A stretch of 64,000 bases of DNA from assembly GCA_951394045.1 (NCBI GenBank), contig OX595987.1:2356001-2420000 (forward strand). The letters run 5' to 3'. Within the stretch, counting starts at the first letter, position 1. Each line of letters starts with the position of its first letter. A model generated the notes under the pieces. The model worked only from the letters and a program-made list of their open reading frames with translations, made no database searches and was not told where the DNA came from. Origin of the DNA: Nitzschia sp. DOCU1. Its lineage: Eukaryota > Bacillariophyta > Bacillariophyceae > Bacillariales > Bacillariaceae. Made by a program: the position numbers and the translations under genes. Positions 10,501 to 19,484 of the stretch are shown in pieces.

Positions 10501-11406
10501 ATGAAGAACCCCAAAACGAGAGAAGATGTTGAACGGTACCAGAAGGCGGCGAATGAAGGTAATACCTTAGCGATGTGTTACCTTGGAATGTGCTACGAAA
10601 CGGGTCAAAGCGTACAACAAGACTTTTACAAGTCAGTTGAATGGTACCAGAAGGCGGCGAATAAAGATAATGCCTTAGCCATGTGTTACCTTGGAATGTG
10701 CTACGAAACGGGTCAAGGCGTACAACAAGACTTTTACAAGTCAGTTGAATGGTACCAGAAGGCGGCAAATGAAGGACAAGCCGATGCCATGTGTTACCTT
10801 GGAATGTGCTACGAAACGGGTCAAGGCGTACAACAAGACGTTTACAAGTCAGTTGAATGGTACCAGAAGGCGGCAAATGAAGGACAAGCCGATGCCATGT
10901 GTTACCTTGGAATGTGCTACGAAACGGGTCAAGGCCTACAACAACAAGACTTTTGCAAGTCAGTTGAATGGTACCAAAAGGCGGCGAATCAAGGACAATC
11001 CGTAGCCATGTGCTGCCTTGGACGGTGTTACGAGAAAGGTCAAGGCTTACAACAAGACTTTTACAAGTCAGTTAAATGGTACCAGAAGGCGGCGAATGAA
11101 GGACAAGCCGATGCCATGTGCGCCCTTGGATTATGCTACGAAATGGGTCAAGGCCTACAACAAGACTTTTACAAGTCAGTTGAATGGTACCAGAAGGCGG
11201 CAAATGAAGGACAGGCCGATGCCATGTGTTACCTTGGAATGTGCTACGAAATGGGTCAAGGCGTACAACAAGACTTTTACAAGTCAGTTGAATGGTACCA
11301 GAAGGCGGCAAATGAAGGACAAGCCGATGCCATGTGTTACCTTGGAATGTGCTACGAAACGGGTCAAGGCCTACAACAACAAGACTTTTACAAGACAGTA
11401 TCGTAA
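10501..11406 (+). CDS. Sel1-like repeat protein, eight near-identical units
   Basis: 301 residues from the ATG at 10501. After 12 residues the protein is a pure array of eight Sel1-like repeats of 36 residues, each with YQKAANEG, AMCYLGMCYE, TGQG and QQDFYKSVEW. Units 4 and 8 carry one extra Gln. Sel1 repeats fold as paired helices forming solenoid scaffolds for protein binding, often in ER-associated degradation or signalling. At DNA level the unit is 108 bp and several copies are nearly identical, so the array is young or kept uniform. The last unit breaks off after DFYK and the stop follows at once, so the frame ends mid-repeat. No signal peptide or membrane segment is seen. It could be expressed, or a fragment of a longer array. 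Confidence 0.8.
   Translation: MKNPKTREDVERYQKAANEGNTLAMCYLGMCYETGQSVQQDFYKSVEWYQKAANKDNALAMCYLGMCYETGQGVQQDFYKSVEWYQKAANEGQADAMCYLGMCYETGQGVQQDVYKSVEWYQKAANEGQADAMCYLGMCYETGQGLQQQDFCKSVEWYQKAANQGQSVAMCCLGRCYEKGQGLQQDFYKSVKWYQKAANEGQADAMCALGLCYEMGQGLQQDFYKSVEWYQKAANEGQADAMCYLGMCYEMGQGVQQDFYKSVEWYQKAANEGQADAMCYLGMCYETGQGLQQQDFYKTVS
10537..11403 (+). repeat. Tandem 108-bp repeat array (eight units) inside the Sel1 gene
   Basis: Units begin at the TAC of each YQKAAN codon run, from 10537 to 11296. Six units are 108 bp and two are 111 bp. Units 3, 4, 7 and 8 are almost base-identical, including synonymous positions. Because the unit length is divisible by three, the other frames also stay open, which makes spurious ORFs on both strands. 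Confidence 0.9.
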
Positions 11407-11578
11407 AGTGTATAGTTTGTGTAAACTCGTTCCATCGGATCTTCTAACAATCCGGCTTGCGAAGTAGTAGCAGTCATGGGGAAACGCAGCGTACAATGAT
11501 GATAACTCTGCTGGTTCTTTGTTCGATCGTTCGAACAACCCCCAAACCCATATTGTTGTCGTTGTCATTGATTCCTTA

Positions 11579-13249
11579 TTATGTGAAGACTCCCCTCAGC
11601 ATGGTTTCTTCATCACCACACAAGTCAATTTCTTGAAATTTACCACGATTGCTTGGAATCGATGGCATTTCGGTATCACTCGTCGTCGTTGTTGTTGATG
11701 TTGTATTGTGAAGGCTGTTGTTGTTGTTGTCGGTGTTATCATATTGCTCTTCGTCATGATAGGATTGAATATTCTCTTCCCAAAATGGATATTGTTTCGA
11801 AGATAATGACGATGCCCCCGAGAGGACCACGGAATTTCTCAAGGTGGCTGCCGAAAAGCAAGCTTGTTCATTGCCTCGTTTCCATTCTCGAAACATGGTG
11901 GACTGTTGTTGTCGTCGCCGACGACGCATAAATTCCCACAGTCTCCAAATACCCACCAGCACCGCGGCCAATGCCACCATAATAGTGGCGACAACCCAAC
12001 CATTGATTCGAGCATTATCCGCTGTAGCAAGACTAGTAGTAGTCGATTCATTGGCAGAAGATTCACCATTGGGAATTGTCGGCACGGATGTTGCTTCTGC
12101 TTTGGAATAATCATAGTCCCCACAATCTAATTGATCTCTCAGATATTTCCACAAGACGGTTGGATCGGTCAATCGTTCATAGTAGGCTTGTACCAGATGT
12201 GTGGTAGTCGATTCACAATTGTTGAATATCTTGTTCTTGTACAAGACTTCAAATCCAGGATGATCCTGTTGCAGAGCATGTTGATAGGAACAATCTCGAT
12301 CCAAAAAGTAATCTTCCAATGCCTGCAAATCTTGTTTCGAAACCCCGTCAATCGTTGTATCCGCCAAGATCTCGACAGTCGTAGGAATGCGATGAGAAAT
12401 GTTGGTCACATTGACCAACCAATCTTGATGACATCCTTCGACTTGCATCACGCGACAGGCCAGGACATGAGCGACATTGACCTGTGCTTGGGCAATGCCT
12501 TGCAAATCCAAGACTCGCACCGAAAAGTCTTGTCGAAACTTTGTGGAAATTCCCAACACATTCATGCTCGTCTCGAGGCGTTCCAAATGCGATGGCTCCA
12601 AGGCTGGATTGCACATCCATTCTCTATAGTCCATGGAAGCCGCGGATCGTTGCCACAATTGCTTCCAATGCGCCGCGGGAGATGCCGGATACGCCAAGAC
12701 GACCGTGACATCAGCATAATCTAATTCGAGCTGGTCCACCAAACGTTCCATAATCGGCAAGGCCAATGGCCACTGATCAAAGTATTCCGATCCCAAAATC
12801 ATTCCTTGTTCGACATTTCGCCAGGTGCTTTCGAGTTGTGTCAGTACGGACGATTGCAAGTTGACATTGGTCGATTCGGCCACTAACAAATCAAAGACTT
12901 TGGGATGTTCCATTTGGCGATATTGCACTGGAAGTTTGTCATAGTCCAAGGTGGGCCATTCCCATCCTTTAATGGATTTGTGTTGCGGCCGATAGTCACT
13001 GGCGTGCTGTACCAGGAATTCTTGGACGCGCAACAGTTCCGAGGATCCTTGGGGACCTGCCAAAATAATCAATTGCTTGTTCCTAGAAGTAGTTAGTAGT
13101 GTCTCTGCAGTAGCACCGCCATTATTCCATACTCGTTCACTCGTTAACACATCGCCTTCTACTTTTTGATCGAGTTCGGCTATCATGCCTTCTGTAAAGA
13201 ATTCGTCTTCGGGAGTAGAAGCAGCTGTAGTGGATGTTCCGTCACTCAT
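11579..13249 (-). CDS. Unknown single-pass membrane protein with a P-loop-like N-terminal motif
   Basis: A single exon of 556 residues. I do not recognise the family with confidence. Near residue 60 there is LIILAGPQGSSE, which resembles the phosphosulfate-binding start of sulfotransferases and large diatom families related to them, but the rest does not confirm this. The region to about residue 390 looks globular, with several Cys. A single hydrophobic segment lies at about residues 415-437 (GWVVATIMVALAAVLVGIW), followed at once by RRRRRQQQ, a positive stop-transfer signal. The C-terminal tail of about 110 residues is Asn/Ser/Thr-rich. No N-terminal signal peptide is seen. The topology suggests a lumenal or extracellular N-terminal domain and a cytosolic tail. 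Confidence 0.7.
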   Translation of the reverse strand: MSDGTSTTAASTPEDEFFTEGMIAELDQKVEGDVLTSERVWNNGGATAETLLTTSRNKQLIILAGPQGSSELLRVQEFLVQHASDYRPQHKSIKGWEWPTLDYDKLPVQYRQMEHPKVFDLLVAESTNVNLQSSVLTQLESTWRNVEQGMILGSEYFDQWPLALPIMERLVDQLELDYADVTVVLAYPASPAAHWKQLWQRSAASMDYREWMCNPALEPSHLERLETSMNVLGISTKFRQDFSVRVLDLQGIAQAQVNVAHVLACRVMQVEGCHQDWLVNVTNISHRIPTTVEILADTTIDGVSKQDLQALEDYFLDRDCSYQHALQQDHPGFEVLYKNKIFNNCESTTTHLVQAYYERLTDPTVLWKYLRDQLDCGDYDYSKAEATSVPTIPNGESSANESTTTSLATADNARINGWVVATIMVALAAVLVGIWRLWEFMRRRRRQQQSTMFREWKRGNEQACFSAATLRNSVVLSGASSLSSKQYPFWEENIQSYHDEEQYDNTDNNNNSLHNTTSTTTTTSDTEMPSIPSNRGKFQEIDLCGDEETMLRGVFT

Positions 13250-13667
13250 GATGATGATGATGTGATTGACCTTGTCCTACTAGTTAGTTACGCCAGTATA
13301 AATATCTTGAGGCATCAACACACAATGCAACAAAGAAAAACAAGATCAAGATCACAAAGTCTCTATCTCGTCTTGATACGAGCTTGGCGCCAGAATCGGC
13401 ATGCGGATTCTTGTGGGGCAATGGTTTGAAATGCAATGGATGGACTGCCGCGTCGATTCGAAATTGTTAGTCGTGTAACAGAGCCTACAAACAACGTATT
13501 TACGCGCGAACGATGAGGCTATCGTGCGTATGGGGATAGCTCTACTTGCATTAACGCCAATTAGATTTACAGACGCTATCGTCTGTTAATTTTTTATAGA
13601 CGATAGCGTCTGTTAACACTTCGTCTCCTCTTATCTCGCGGTAAATCCACTTCTCGACGAAAAGGAC
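13250..13667. other. Intergenic region with inverted-repeat end
   Basis: No gene is seen. A TATA-like TATAAATAT lies at about 13307. The 16-bp inverted repeat 13569-13613 is at the left end of the putative mobile block. Confidence 0.5.
13569..13613. repeat. Perfect 16-bp inverted repeat, 13-nt spacer
   Basis: ACAGACGCTATCGTCT at 13569-13584 is the exact reverse complement of AGACGATAGCGTCTGT at 13598-13613. Each arm is itself nearly palindromic. It forms the left end of the putative transposon-like block. Confidence 0.85.
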
Positions 13668-14741
13668 ATGACCACTCGAAAGCTCGTGCGATTTTGTGTA
13701 GGTCATGTCATGACCGGCTTGCTTCAATCCGTCATGCCGTTGCTCCAGCTCCATCCAAAATTCCACCTGTCGGCATCAAAATTTCAAAACGTGAGAGCGA
13801 CCACCATGTCCGTCGGCTCCCTGAACTCTGATGACCTTCAATTTTCCTACCCTCCATCCCCTCTCCAAGGGGAGATAGTACGGAAGGAAATTGATGTGTC
13901 GCAAATTGGGACTAATGACTACTTGTCCCGAGTTACTGGTGGGCAAACTATCGTTACAAATTCGACAATTCGCGGCGAAATAGCGACAGGCACTCGTTCT
14001 GGTACACTAGAAGCCACCCCACCATCCTCTCCCATGGCGGAGCCTGGGAATCATCAAGCAAACGCCTCGCCGATGGTGCAACCCAATGATGCCGTGGAGA
14101 ATCCCCGTCCGTTGGCGCAGCCTACTGTTCCAACTACTGAAAATGGGGGTACAAAACAAGGGACCGACTCCAAACGAAAACGGTACCGGTATTCTGGGAA
14201 GAAGCTGCTTGCGGGATCCATGCAATTTTCTGTCAACGGCACGCCAATACAAGGTGTTAATGGATTTTTAGTTGGGGTCATCGTGGAATGCCCGAACAGA
14301 GTGAAGAATGGTGGGCGTTTTCGAGTGGATTGGTCGAAACATTCGGTCGGCATGCCAACGACCGTCAACAGAAATATGCTCCACTCTTGGTACCCCAACG
14401 ACGATGCAACAAAGGAGCTATTTCATATAGCTATCGACGAATATACCAAAGCGGGACCAGCTAGAATTGCCGACCTTTTGAGACTGTCCTTCCCTGGAAA
14501 TCCGCTTGCAGCCACACCGACGAACGGCGTCGCGGCTGCCGCCATGGCTACACCACAACAACAGAACAATCCGCAAGCGGTAGAGGGCGTGGCGGATCTC
14601 GTGATTCGGCACACCCTGTTCCATCATTTCATCACCCTTGTCGCCAATGAAAACCTCATGCATCGTTTTCCCGCCCGAACCCTCGACAACCTGGTTGAGG
14701 AAGCAAGGGGTTTCGCCACACAATTCACACTTCTGAGTTAG
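13668..14741 (+). CDS. Unknown protein, possibly transposon-associated, with a chimeric 3' end
   Basis: 357 residues from the ATG at 13668. An ATG at 13806 in better context (CCACCATGT) would give 311. The first half is Pro/Ser/Thr-rich and disordered. From about residue 165 (KRKRYRYSGKKLLAG) a compact segment follows: GFLVGVIVEC, GGRFRVDWS and NMLHSWYP, recalling small beta-barrel segments at the start of some repeated stramenopile proteins, but I cannot assign it. The last 45-50 residues, after about 14598, are antisense to a coherent conserved motif on the minus strand, so this tail is probably accidental and the gene was truncated by the junction. Its position inside inverted ends suggests a mobile-element origin. 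Expression is uncertain. Confidence 0.4.
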   Translation: MTTRKLVRFCVGHVMTGLLQSVMPLLQLHPKFHLSASKFQNVRATTMSVGSLNSDDLQFSYPPSPLQGEIVRKEIDVSQIGTNDYLSRVTGGQTIVTNSTIRGEIATGTRSGTLEATPPSSPMAEPGNHQANASPMVQPNDAVENPRPLAQPTVPTTENGGTKQGTDSKRKRYRYSGKKLLAGSMQFSVNGTPIQGVNGFLVGVIVECPNRVKNGGRFRVDWSKHSVGMPTTVNRNMLHSWYPNDDATKELFHIAIDEYTKAGPARIADLLRLSFPGNPLAATPTNGVAAAAMATPQQQNNPQAVEGVADLVIRHTLFHHFITLVANENLMHRFPARTLDNLVEEARGFATQFTLLS

Positions 14742-15167
14742 GAGAGAAGATTCACGCTCCTCGGCGGTAGACTTGATGGCAGACGGCGGGACGAACTGGG
14801 GTGGCTTGGCAAGGGAATAAACCTTGCAGCAGTCGATGTGCTGCTTGAATGCGGCAACATCTTCTTCTGAAATTCCGTCGGGGAAATCAAAAGTCATAAA
14901 CATCGGGTCAGGCCCGGGTTCGGAGAACATCCGGATGCCACCCCCGATGTTGGACACTACAATCTTGGGAAGGCGATGGTTCTTGCCAGTGCGACGGTTT
15001 CGTTCCTCGTTGGCGAGGAAGAGAGATGCAGCAATCTTCGGGTCCATGGGATCGGGTACAGCCCCGCGTTGATACTCCAAAACGCCCTTTGACGAGTCGT
15101 ATTCGACGCCGCCGAGGAAGTCCATGCCGTAGGGGTTGTAGGACCGATCGTTGTTGTTGGAAGTCAT
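14418..15167 (-). pseudogene. Member of a repeated algal CxxC protein family, probably truncated
   Basis: The frame is open from 15341, but the ATG at 15165-15167 fits best because sequence upstream belongs to the foldback element. The product would be 249 residues. Residues 1-190 are coherent, with a charged, globular composition. At about residues 143-160 there is CELCGETPCFL, followed by VPNHEIRHALYR. That pattern, a CxxC-x3-PC motif then a VPNxxxRxxxYR segment, is familiar from multicopy stramenopile families, where it normally continues with a Gly-rich and aromatic C-terminus. Here that C-terminus is replaced after about 14600 by unrelated sequence overlapping the plus-strand ORF. I therefore read it as a broken copy. 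Function is unknown. Confidence 0.45.
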
Positions 15168-15810
15168 CGTGAAGAAGGATTGGAAATTGCAATTTGTGGA
15201 CGCAGCATTGGTGGAAAGATTTTTGTGTCGGAGGGAGACGACGTGTACGTAGATTGTCAGTACTGGGTTAAGACGGGTTAAGATGGGATAAGCATAAACC
15301 GTTTGCGCGCGGAGCGAGGTCTCCAGGAAAAAACGCGGCACAAATTCGCCGTAAACGAATAACTCGTGTTGTGAGCAAAAATCATAATCCCATCTGAATA
15401 AGACGAGCTATCGCGCGAAGCGAATTTGCGCCGCTTTTTTTTCTGGAGACCTCGCTCCGCGCGCAAACGGTTTATGCGTTAAGAAAAATCGTCTATCAAA
15501 ATCGTCGGTAAAGAAGTTAATGGGCAGCTAAATTTTTAATAGACAATTTTTTATGGACGATATATCGTCTGTAAACGGCCTCACACCGATTGGGGTTAAT
15601 AAAATTTGGCGCGACCCTAATCCGTCTTTTAACCGTCACAACGGTCGGAAGGATCGAGCCAGCCGGCGAATGAACATGCCGATCGCCGATATCGCCGAAA
15701 TACACTCCCTGCTCGAATTTTTACACCGGAAGCAAAAAAGTTCGGTTGGTGTCAATCATGAACTAACTTGGAAGTATCGTCGACCTCTTAAACTACTTCC
15801 ATCGACAACC
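15168..15810. other. Intergenic region containing a foldback element and an inverted-repeat end
   Basis: It holds the MITE-like element 15292-15477 and the right end of the transposon-like block (15556-15575). Short GGGTTAAGA repeats precede the element at 15263-15290. No gene is supported before the start at 15811. Confidence 0.5.
15292..15477. mobile_element. MITE-like foldback element, 186 bp
   Basis: About 55-58 bp at the left (starting GCATAAACCGTTTGCGCGCG) is repeated in inverted form at the right (ending CGCGCAAACGGTTTATGC) with only a few mismatches. The centre, about 70 bp, is AT-rich. Nothing is encoded. Length, near-perfect long arms and intergenic position fit a miniature inverted-repeat element. 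A short TTAA-containing sequence is near both ends but no clean target duplication is seen. Confidence 0.7.
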
Positions 15811-17184
15811 ATGCTTTGCTGTTTGCCTTCTTCATGGGTCGACGCCAAAGCGGCCTACGAGCAACAGGCTTCGTCCAATGAAGGAATCTCTGCGTATCCC
15901 GGACAACGACGAGGGACTGTGTTGTCGGCGATTTCGTCGGGAAACAGCAGCAGTTACCCTGCCAATACCAGCAGCAGCTACCTTTCATCGCCAACTCAAC
16001 CCTCCTATGATAGCACAAAGACGTCCTCTACTACTGGGCAGTTGGTATCCGGTAAGTAAAACGTGGTGATGGCTGCATTGTTGCATTGCGCTCTTGATCT
16101 CTCTCCTCACGACTTAACAACCCGATTTCTTCCTTTTTTAGTTACTGTTCCTGCCGGAGTCACTGGAGGTCAGATAGTTCATGTAGCCCATCCCGATGGA
16201 AGTGGAAGCCTAATTCGGGCCGAGGTCCCAAAAGGACTAAAACCAGGAAATATTTTCTATGTCAAGGCACCAACGGTGTCTTCCGCGCCCCCATCCGCCC
16301 CCATTTCCCCAGCTGTCACGGCGACCCCGATTCCACCTCCTGCCACCAAACCATCCAATCCTCCTTCTCCACAACAACAATCACCAATGGCTGAAGCATA
16401 TCCTATTTATGGTGAACACATTGATGTGACGGGATTGTCAACCCCACCATCCGGCCCACCGCCGCCATTTTCGCAATGCTTGGACGACGACTTTGCCCCG
16501 TCGCGCTATACACCAGCTCATGCAGCACCATGGCCCAGCCCGCTTCCAGTAGGATACAACAACAACCCCGTCCAAAATTCTTCTCCTTCGGGCATGACAA
16601 TGGTCAAAGTAGTAGTACCACCCGGTTCCGTTCCCGGATCTACGATTCATGTACAAATACCAGGCGAAGAGAATCGATTGGTGGCAGCTCAGATTCCTCA
16701 CAATTGCACGGAATTTTATGTCCAATACAATCCACGAGAAGAGCCACCGAGTCCCGCTCCTTCCTCTACCATTCTGAATTCTCCCGCCATGTACGACCAC
16801 TATTCCTATCAACCACGTGTGGCGGTACCATCCACTCCTGCCACCACCGTGAGCGACTATGCGCCGAGTTCTCCAGGTTGCTTCCCCAACACTAAGCTCT
16901 TGTCGGTCCATGTTCCCAAAGGTACTCCGGCAGGTTCCATGCTTCATGTGCAAGTTCCTGATGAACCCGGTCGATTGCTGAGTGCCCGTGTTCCGCCTGG
17001 CAATGTCAAGGAATTTCACATCTCGTATTTACCCCGATCCAGTCGCGAACAACCCATTGCCACGAGTGCGACGAGGCCACGTGGAGATTGGGGATCAGCG
17101 GCCTTGCCAGTGGTGAGTGGGGTGGCGGCCAGTTTAGCTGGGGCAATGGTCTTTGACCACTTTGCACACCACAATAATAGATAA
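15811..17184 (+). CDS. Unknown protein with three copies of a VPxGxxPGxxxHVxxP repeat
   Basis: Two exons, 15811-16051 and 16142-17184, join through GTAAGT...TTTTTAG to 427 residues. Three related segments of about 45 residues occur: VTVPAGVTGGQIVHVAHPDG, VVVPPGSVPGSTIHVQIPGE and VHVPKGTPAGSMLHVQVPDE. Each continues with a second half ending in an aromatic strand (FYVKAP, FYVQYN, FHISYL). This beta-rich repeat is widespread in stramenopile proteins, but I know no named function. Linkers are Pro/Ser-rich. The C-terminus has a Gly/Ala-rich hydrophobic segment (LPVVSGVAASLAGAMVF) that could anchor the protein. The N-terminus MLCCLPSS could be palmitoylated. The second exon is firmly coding; the first exon is supported by the splice junction. 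Confidence 0.75.
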
Positions 17185-17660
17185 TAGATAACTAGAATAC
17201 ATGGCCGAGCGTCTTAGATTTGATGTTTGGAATAGCAGTCTGTTAGCCGCAGTAGCATCCTAGCTATAGGAGGAGATAGAAAAGCAAATTAGCTTTTCGG
17301 TCGTCATCATTGAGCAACAGGGCGTTTCATCGCCTTCGAGGAGTCCGTCCACTTGTCGTCTACCTCTCTACTCTGAAGAGAGCTCTACTAGTAGAGAGAT
17401 TCCGTCGCGGAACCACAGGTCCTGTGAGTCAAATAATACATACCTGGAAGAGGATGGACAGACAGACGGCTATTTGTTTGGGGCCAGGAGAAGGAATCAA
17501 AGGAGTCAAATCCCATCATGGCGGGAAAAAATGGAGGCAAGAAAAGCCGCGACGCTCCTACACTTTTCTTGTTTACTGTCGGTCTCGGCTACTGGATGTA
17601 TTATCCACCTTGCAGCCCTGCCCCCTTGTTTACTTTGTAGCCACTCTCAACGATCCACGA
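17185..17660. other. Intergenic region upstream of the TFIIS-N gene
   Basis: The frame of the next gene is open back to 17310, but composition there is not protein-like, so it is treated as 5' flank. A GGCGGGAAAAA sequence resembling an E2F site lies at 17520-17530. CTCTCTA/TAGAGAG arms occur near 17366-17400. Confidence 0.45.
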
Positions 17661-19484
17661 ATGGCACCGATTAGTTCTAGCGCAAGTTCCGGCCCGGTCC
17701 ATGTGCTTTTGGCCACGCCCCCGGCGCCCGAGGCGGCGGCAGCGGCGGATAGTGAAAGCAACGATGCCCGTCGCCGACAATGGGAATCGAATCCTCGTTT
17801 GCAGAATGATTATCTTGCCCGCCGCGCCAAGGCGGATGGAATTGCCCCTCCCCTGCACTTGTGGTCTGGCGTCACCCAAACGGAACAAGCACTCGTTAAT
17901 TGCTGCGAAGTTCCTGAAGAGGAAGCAAAGCAAGACGATTTCTTCATGGCATCGGCAATAACTCCCATTGGCAATGGCAGCAAGAAGGGCATCATTGATC
18001 CAGAATACCCAATGACGGGGGGTGGGGCCTTGGATATGGAAAAGGAAGTTCGATTCGTGGGCATTCTAGCAAAAGACTGCCATTGCCTGTCGACTCGAGC
18101 GCTAGCGCTGGCAATTTTGGAACGAACGCTCGAAACTCATCTCTGGGAGCAGCACGAAGCGCAGCAACGGCTTCGTGTAAATCAACTCTGGAAGGAAGAG
18201 GAAGATAAGAGAGAAAAGGAAGCAGCGGTCGAGCAACAGGACGAGGAGGAGAACGAAGAAGAGGAAGAGGACGACGAGACCCAGCCTGGACAAAAGCGAC
18301 GCTCGCGGCGCTTGCTCAAGCAAGATCGGCCCAAATACAAGCGAACGAAACGAAAAGAATCATCATCAGAAGAATCCTCCTCCAAAAAGGATAAATCGAA
18401 ATTTGACTATGAAAAGTGGAATCGACTCGAGCAATTCTTTGCGGCGGGCGGGCTGAGAATTCTCAATCGATGGCTCTTTGAAGCCTCCGAAGACGAAGTC
18501 GTCAAGAAAGCAGACACTACTGCAGCTACAGAGGTGGCCGCTGCTGGCAACAAAAGTAGAGCAAATCGATCTTCCAGAGATGACGATGAACTCGTTCTGA
18601 AGGCGTCGTCGACGCGGCCACTCATACTCCCAATGCTTCGTTTCCTCGAACGCATACCCTTTGATAAGAAATTGGTAGTGGATTCCAAGATCAACAAGCA
18701 GATCAAGAACATTGGCAAGCAAGTCAATGCGATCTTGGATCAACTCGCCAAGGGCAAAAATAATCCAGAAGATTTGGAAAACTGGACAACCGAACCAACC
18801 ACATCCCAAGCGGACGCGTTGGATATCATCAAGGAGGCGATAGAACAACTCAAGAAGGCCTGGGGTGAGAAGACCAAGACTGAAAAGGAGTCCTTTATTA
18901 ATCCCTTTGATCTTTTGAACGAAGATTTGCGAGAGCGCCTCGAGGCAGTAGAGGCTTTTGAATCGGGCGCCGCTCCCCGCCCCGACTGGCTGGAATTTCC
19001 TGGGGAAGTCGTGGTCAAGGAAACCAAGGCCAAAAGATCCCGTAGTGAGCTAGCCGCCAAGGAACGTGAAGCGGAACTGAAGATTCGACAGAGTCTGAAT
19101 GAAACCCTTCAACGGCAACTGCGGCAAGCAGAGCAGGCGCATCGAGAACATTTGGCTAAGATTCGAGAAGTGCGCAATCGGGAATTTGCCACAAAAGCAG
19201 CACCATTATTGGATTTTAAGAAAAAATCAGGAGGCCGTGAAGTTCAATGGAAGGACGGTATGAAGAGTAAGGCTGTACGCAATCGACAAGTTTTGGAAGA
19301 AGTCTTTGTCTTCGATAAGAACAAGCCTTCCAACCCAGAGTGCATTGATACAGGGGACGACGAGGATGGTCGCGACGTCACAGATCCGCAGATAACAACG
19401 ACGTCTACGAATGAACCAGAAGACGGAGTTGTCGGTGACGAACTGGAAGCCGACGATGACATGATTGATCTAAGCTTATTGTAG
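17661..19484 (+). CDS. TFIIS N-terminal (LW) domain protein, nuclear
   Basis: 607 residues from the ATG at 17661, the first Met with convincing protein composition downstream. An acidic stretch (EEENEEEEEDDE) and a basic stretch (KRRSRRLLKQ...KRTKRKE) around residues 190-240 suggest nuclear location. At about residues 248-355 there is a TFIIS-N/LW-type helical bundle: EQFFAAGGLRILNRWLFEA, then STRPLILPMLRFLERIPFD and KINKQIKNIG. This fold is found in TFIIS, Spn1/Iws1, PPP1R10/PNUTS and Mediator MED26, where it binds transcription elongation factors. The C-terminal part is a long charged helix region (AKEREAELKIRQSLNETLQ), then an acidic tail. An Iws1- or PNUTS-like role in elongation is inference. 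Confidence 0.75.
   Translation: MAPISSSASSGPVHVLLATPPAPEAAAAADSESNDARRRQWESNPRLQNDYLARRAKADGIAPPLHLWSGVTQTEQALVNCCEVPEEEAKQDDFFMASAITPIGNGSKKGIIDPEYPMTGGGALDMEKEVRFVGILAKDCHCLSTRALALAILERTLETHLWEQHEAQQRLRVNQLWKEEEDKREKEAAVEQQDEEENEEEEEDDETQPGQKRRSRRLLKQDRPKYKRTKRKESSSEESSSKKDKSKFDYEKWNRLEQFFAAGGLRILNRWLFEASEDEVVKKADTTAATEVAAAGNKSRANRSSRDDDELVLKASSTRPLILPMLRFLERIPFDKKLVVDSKINKQIKNIGKQVNAILDQLAKGKNNPEDLENWTTEPTTSQADALDIIKEAIEQLKKAWGEKTKTEKESFINPFDLLNEDLRERLEAVEAFESGAAPRPDWLEFPGEVVVKETKAKRSRSELAAKEREAELKIRQSLNETLQRQLRQAEQAHREHLAKIREVRNREFATKAAPLLDFKKKSGGREVQWKDGMKSKAVRNRQVLEEVFVFDKNKPSNPECIDTGDDEDGRDVTDPQITTTSTNEPEDGVVGDELEADDDMIDLSLL

Larger units (their letters stand above)
13566..15575. mobile_element. 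Possible degenerate DNA transposon, about 2.0 kb, with inverted ends
   Basis: The left end reads TTTACAGACGCTATCGTC from 13566. The right end, read inward on the other strand from 15575, is TTTACAGACGATATATCGTC. These match over about 18-20 bp with a 2-bp gap, the form of terminal inverted repeats. The block holds two odd ORFs (13668-14741 plus strand, 14418-15167 minus strand) and a smaller foldback element (15292-15477). No target-site duplication is obvious and no transposase catalytic motif is recognised, so the call is tentative. Confidence 0.4.

Noticed and set aside
10537..11403. Regular repeats suggesting a CRISPR array
   Set aside because: Units are directly adjacent 108-bp coding repeats without unique spacers, in a eukaryotic genome.
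10448..11467. Several open frames on both strands within the Sel1 array
   Set aside because: They arise because the 108-bp unit is divisible by three; their repeats have no protein logic, whereas the chosen frame gives perfect Sel1 units.
17310..17660. N-terminal extension of the TFIIS-N gene
   Set aside because: The frame is open but begins without a good ATG context and its composition is not protein-like; the ATG at 17661 begins the coherent protein.
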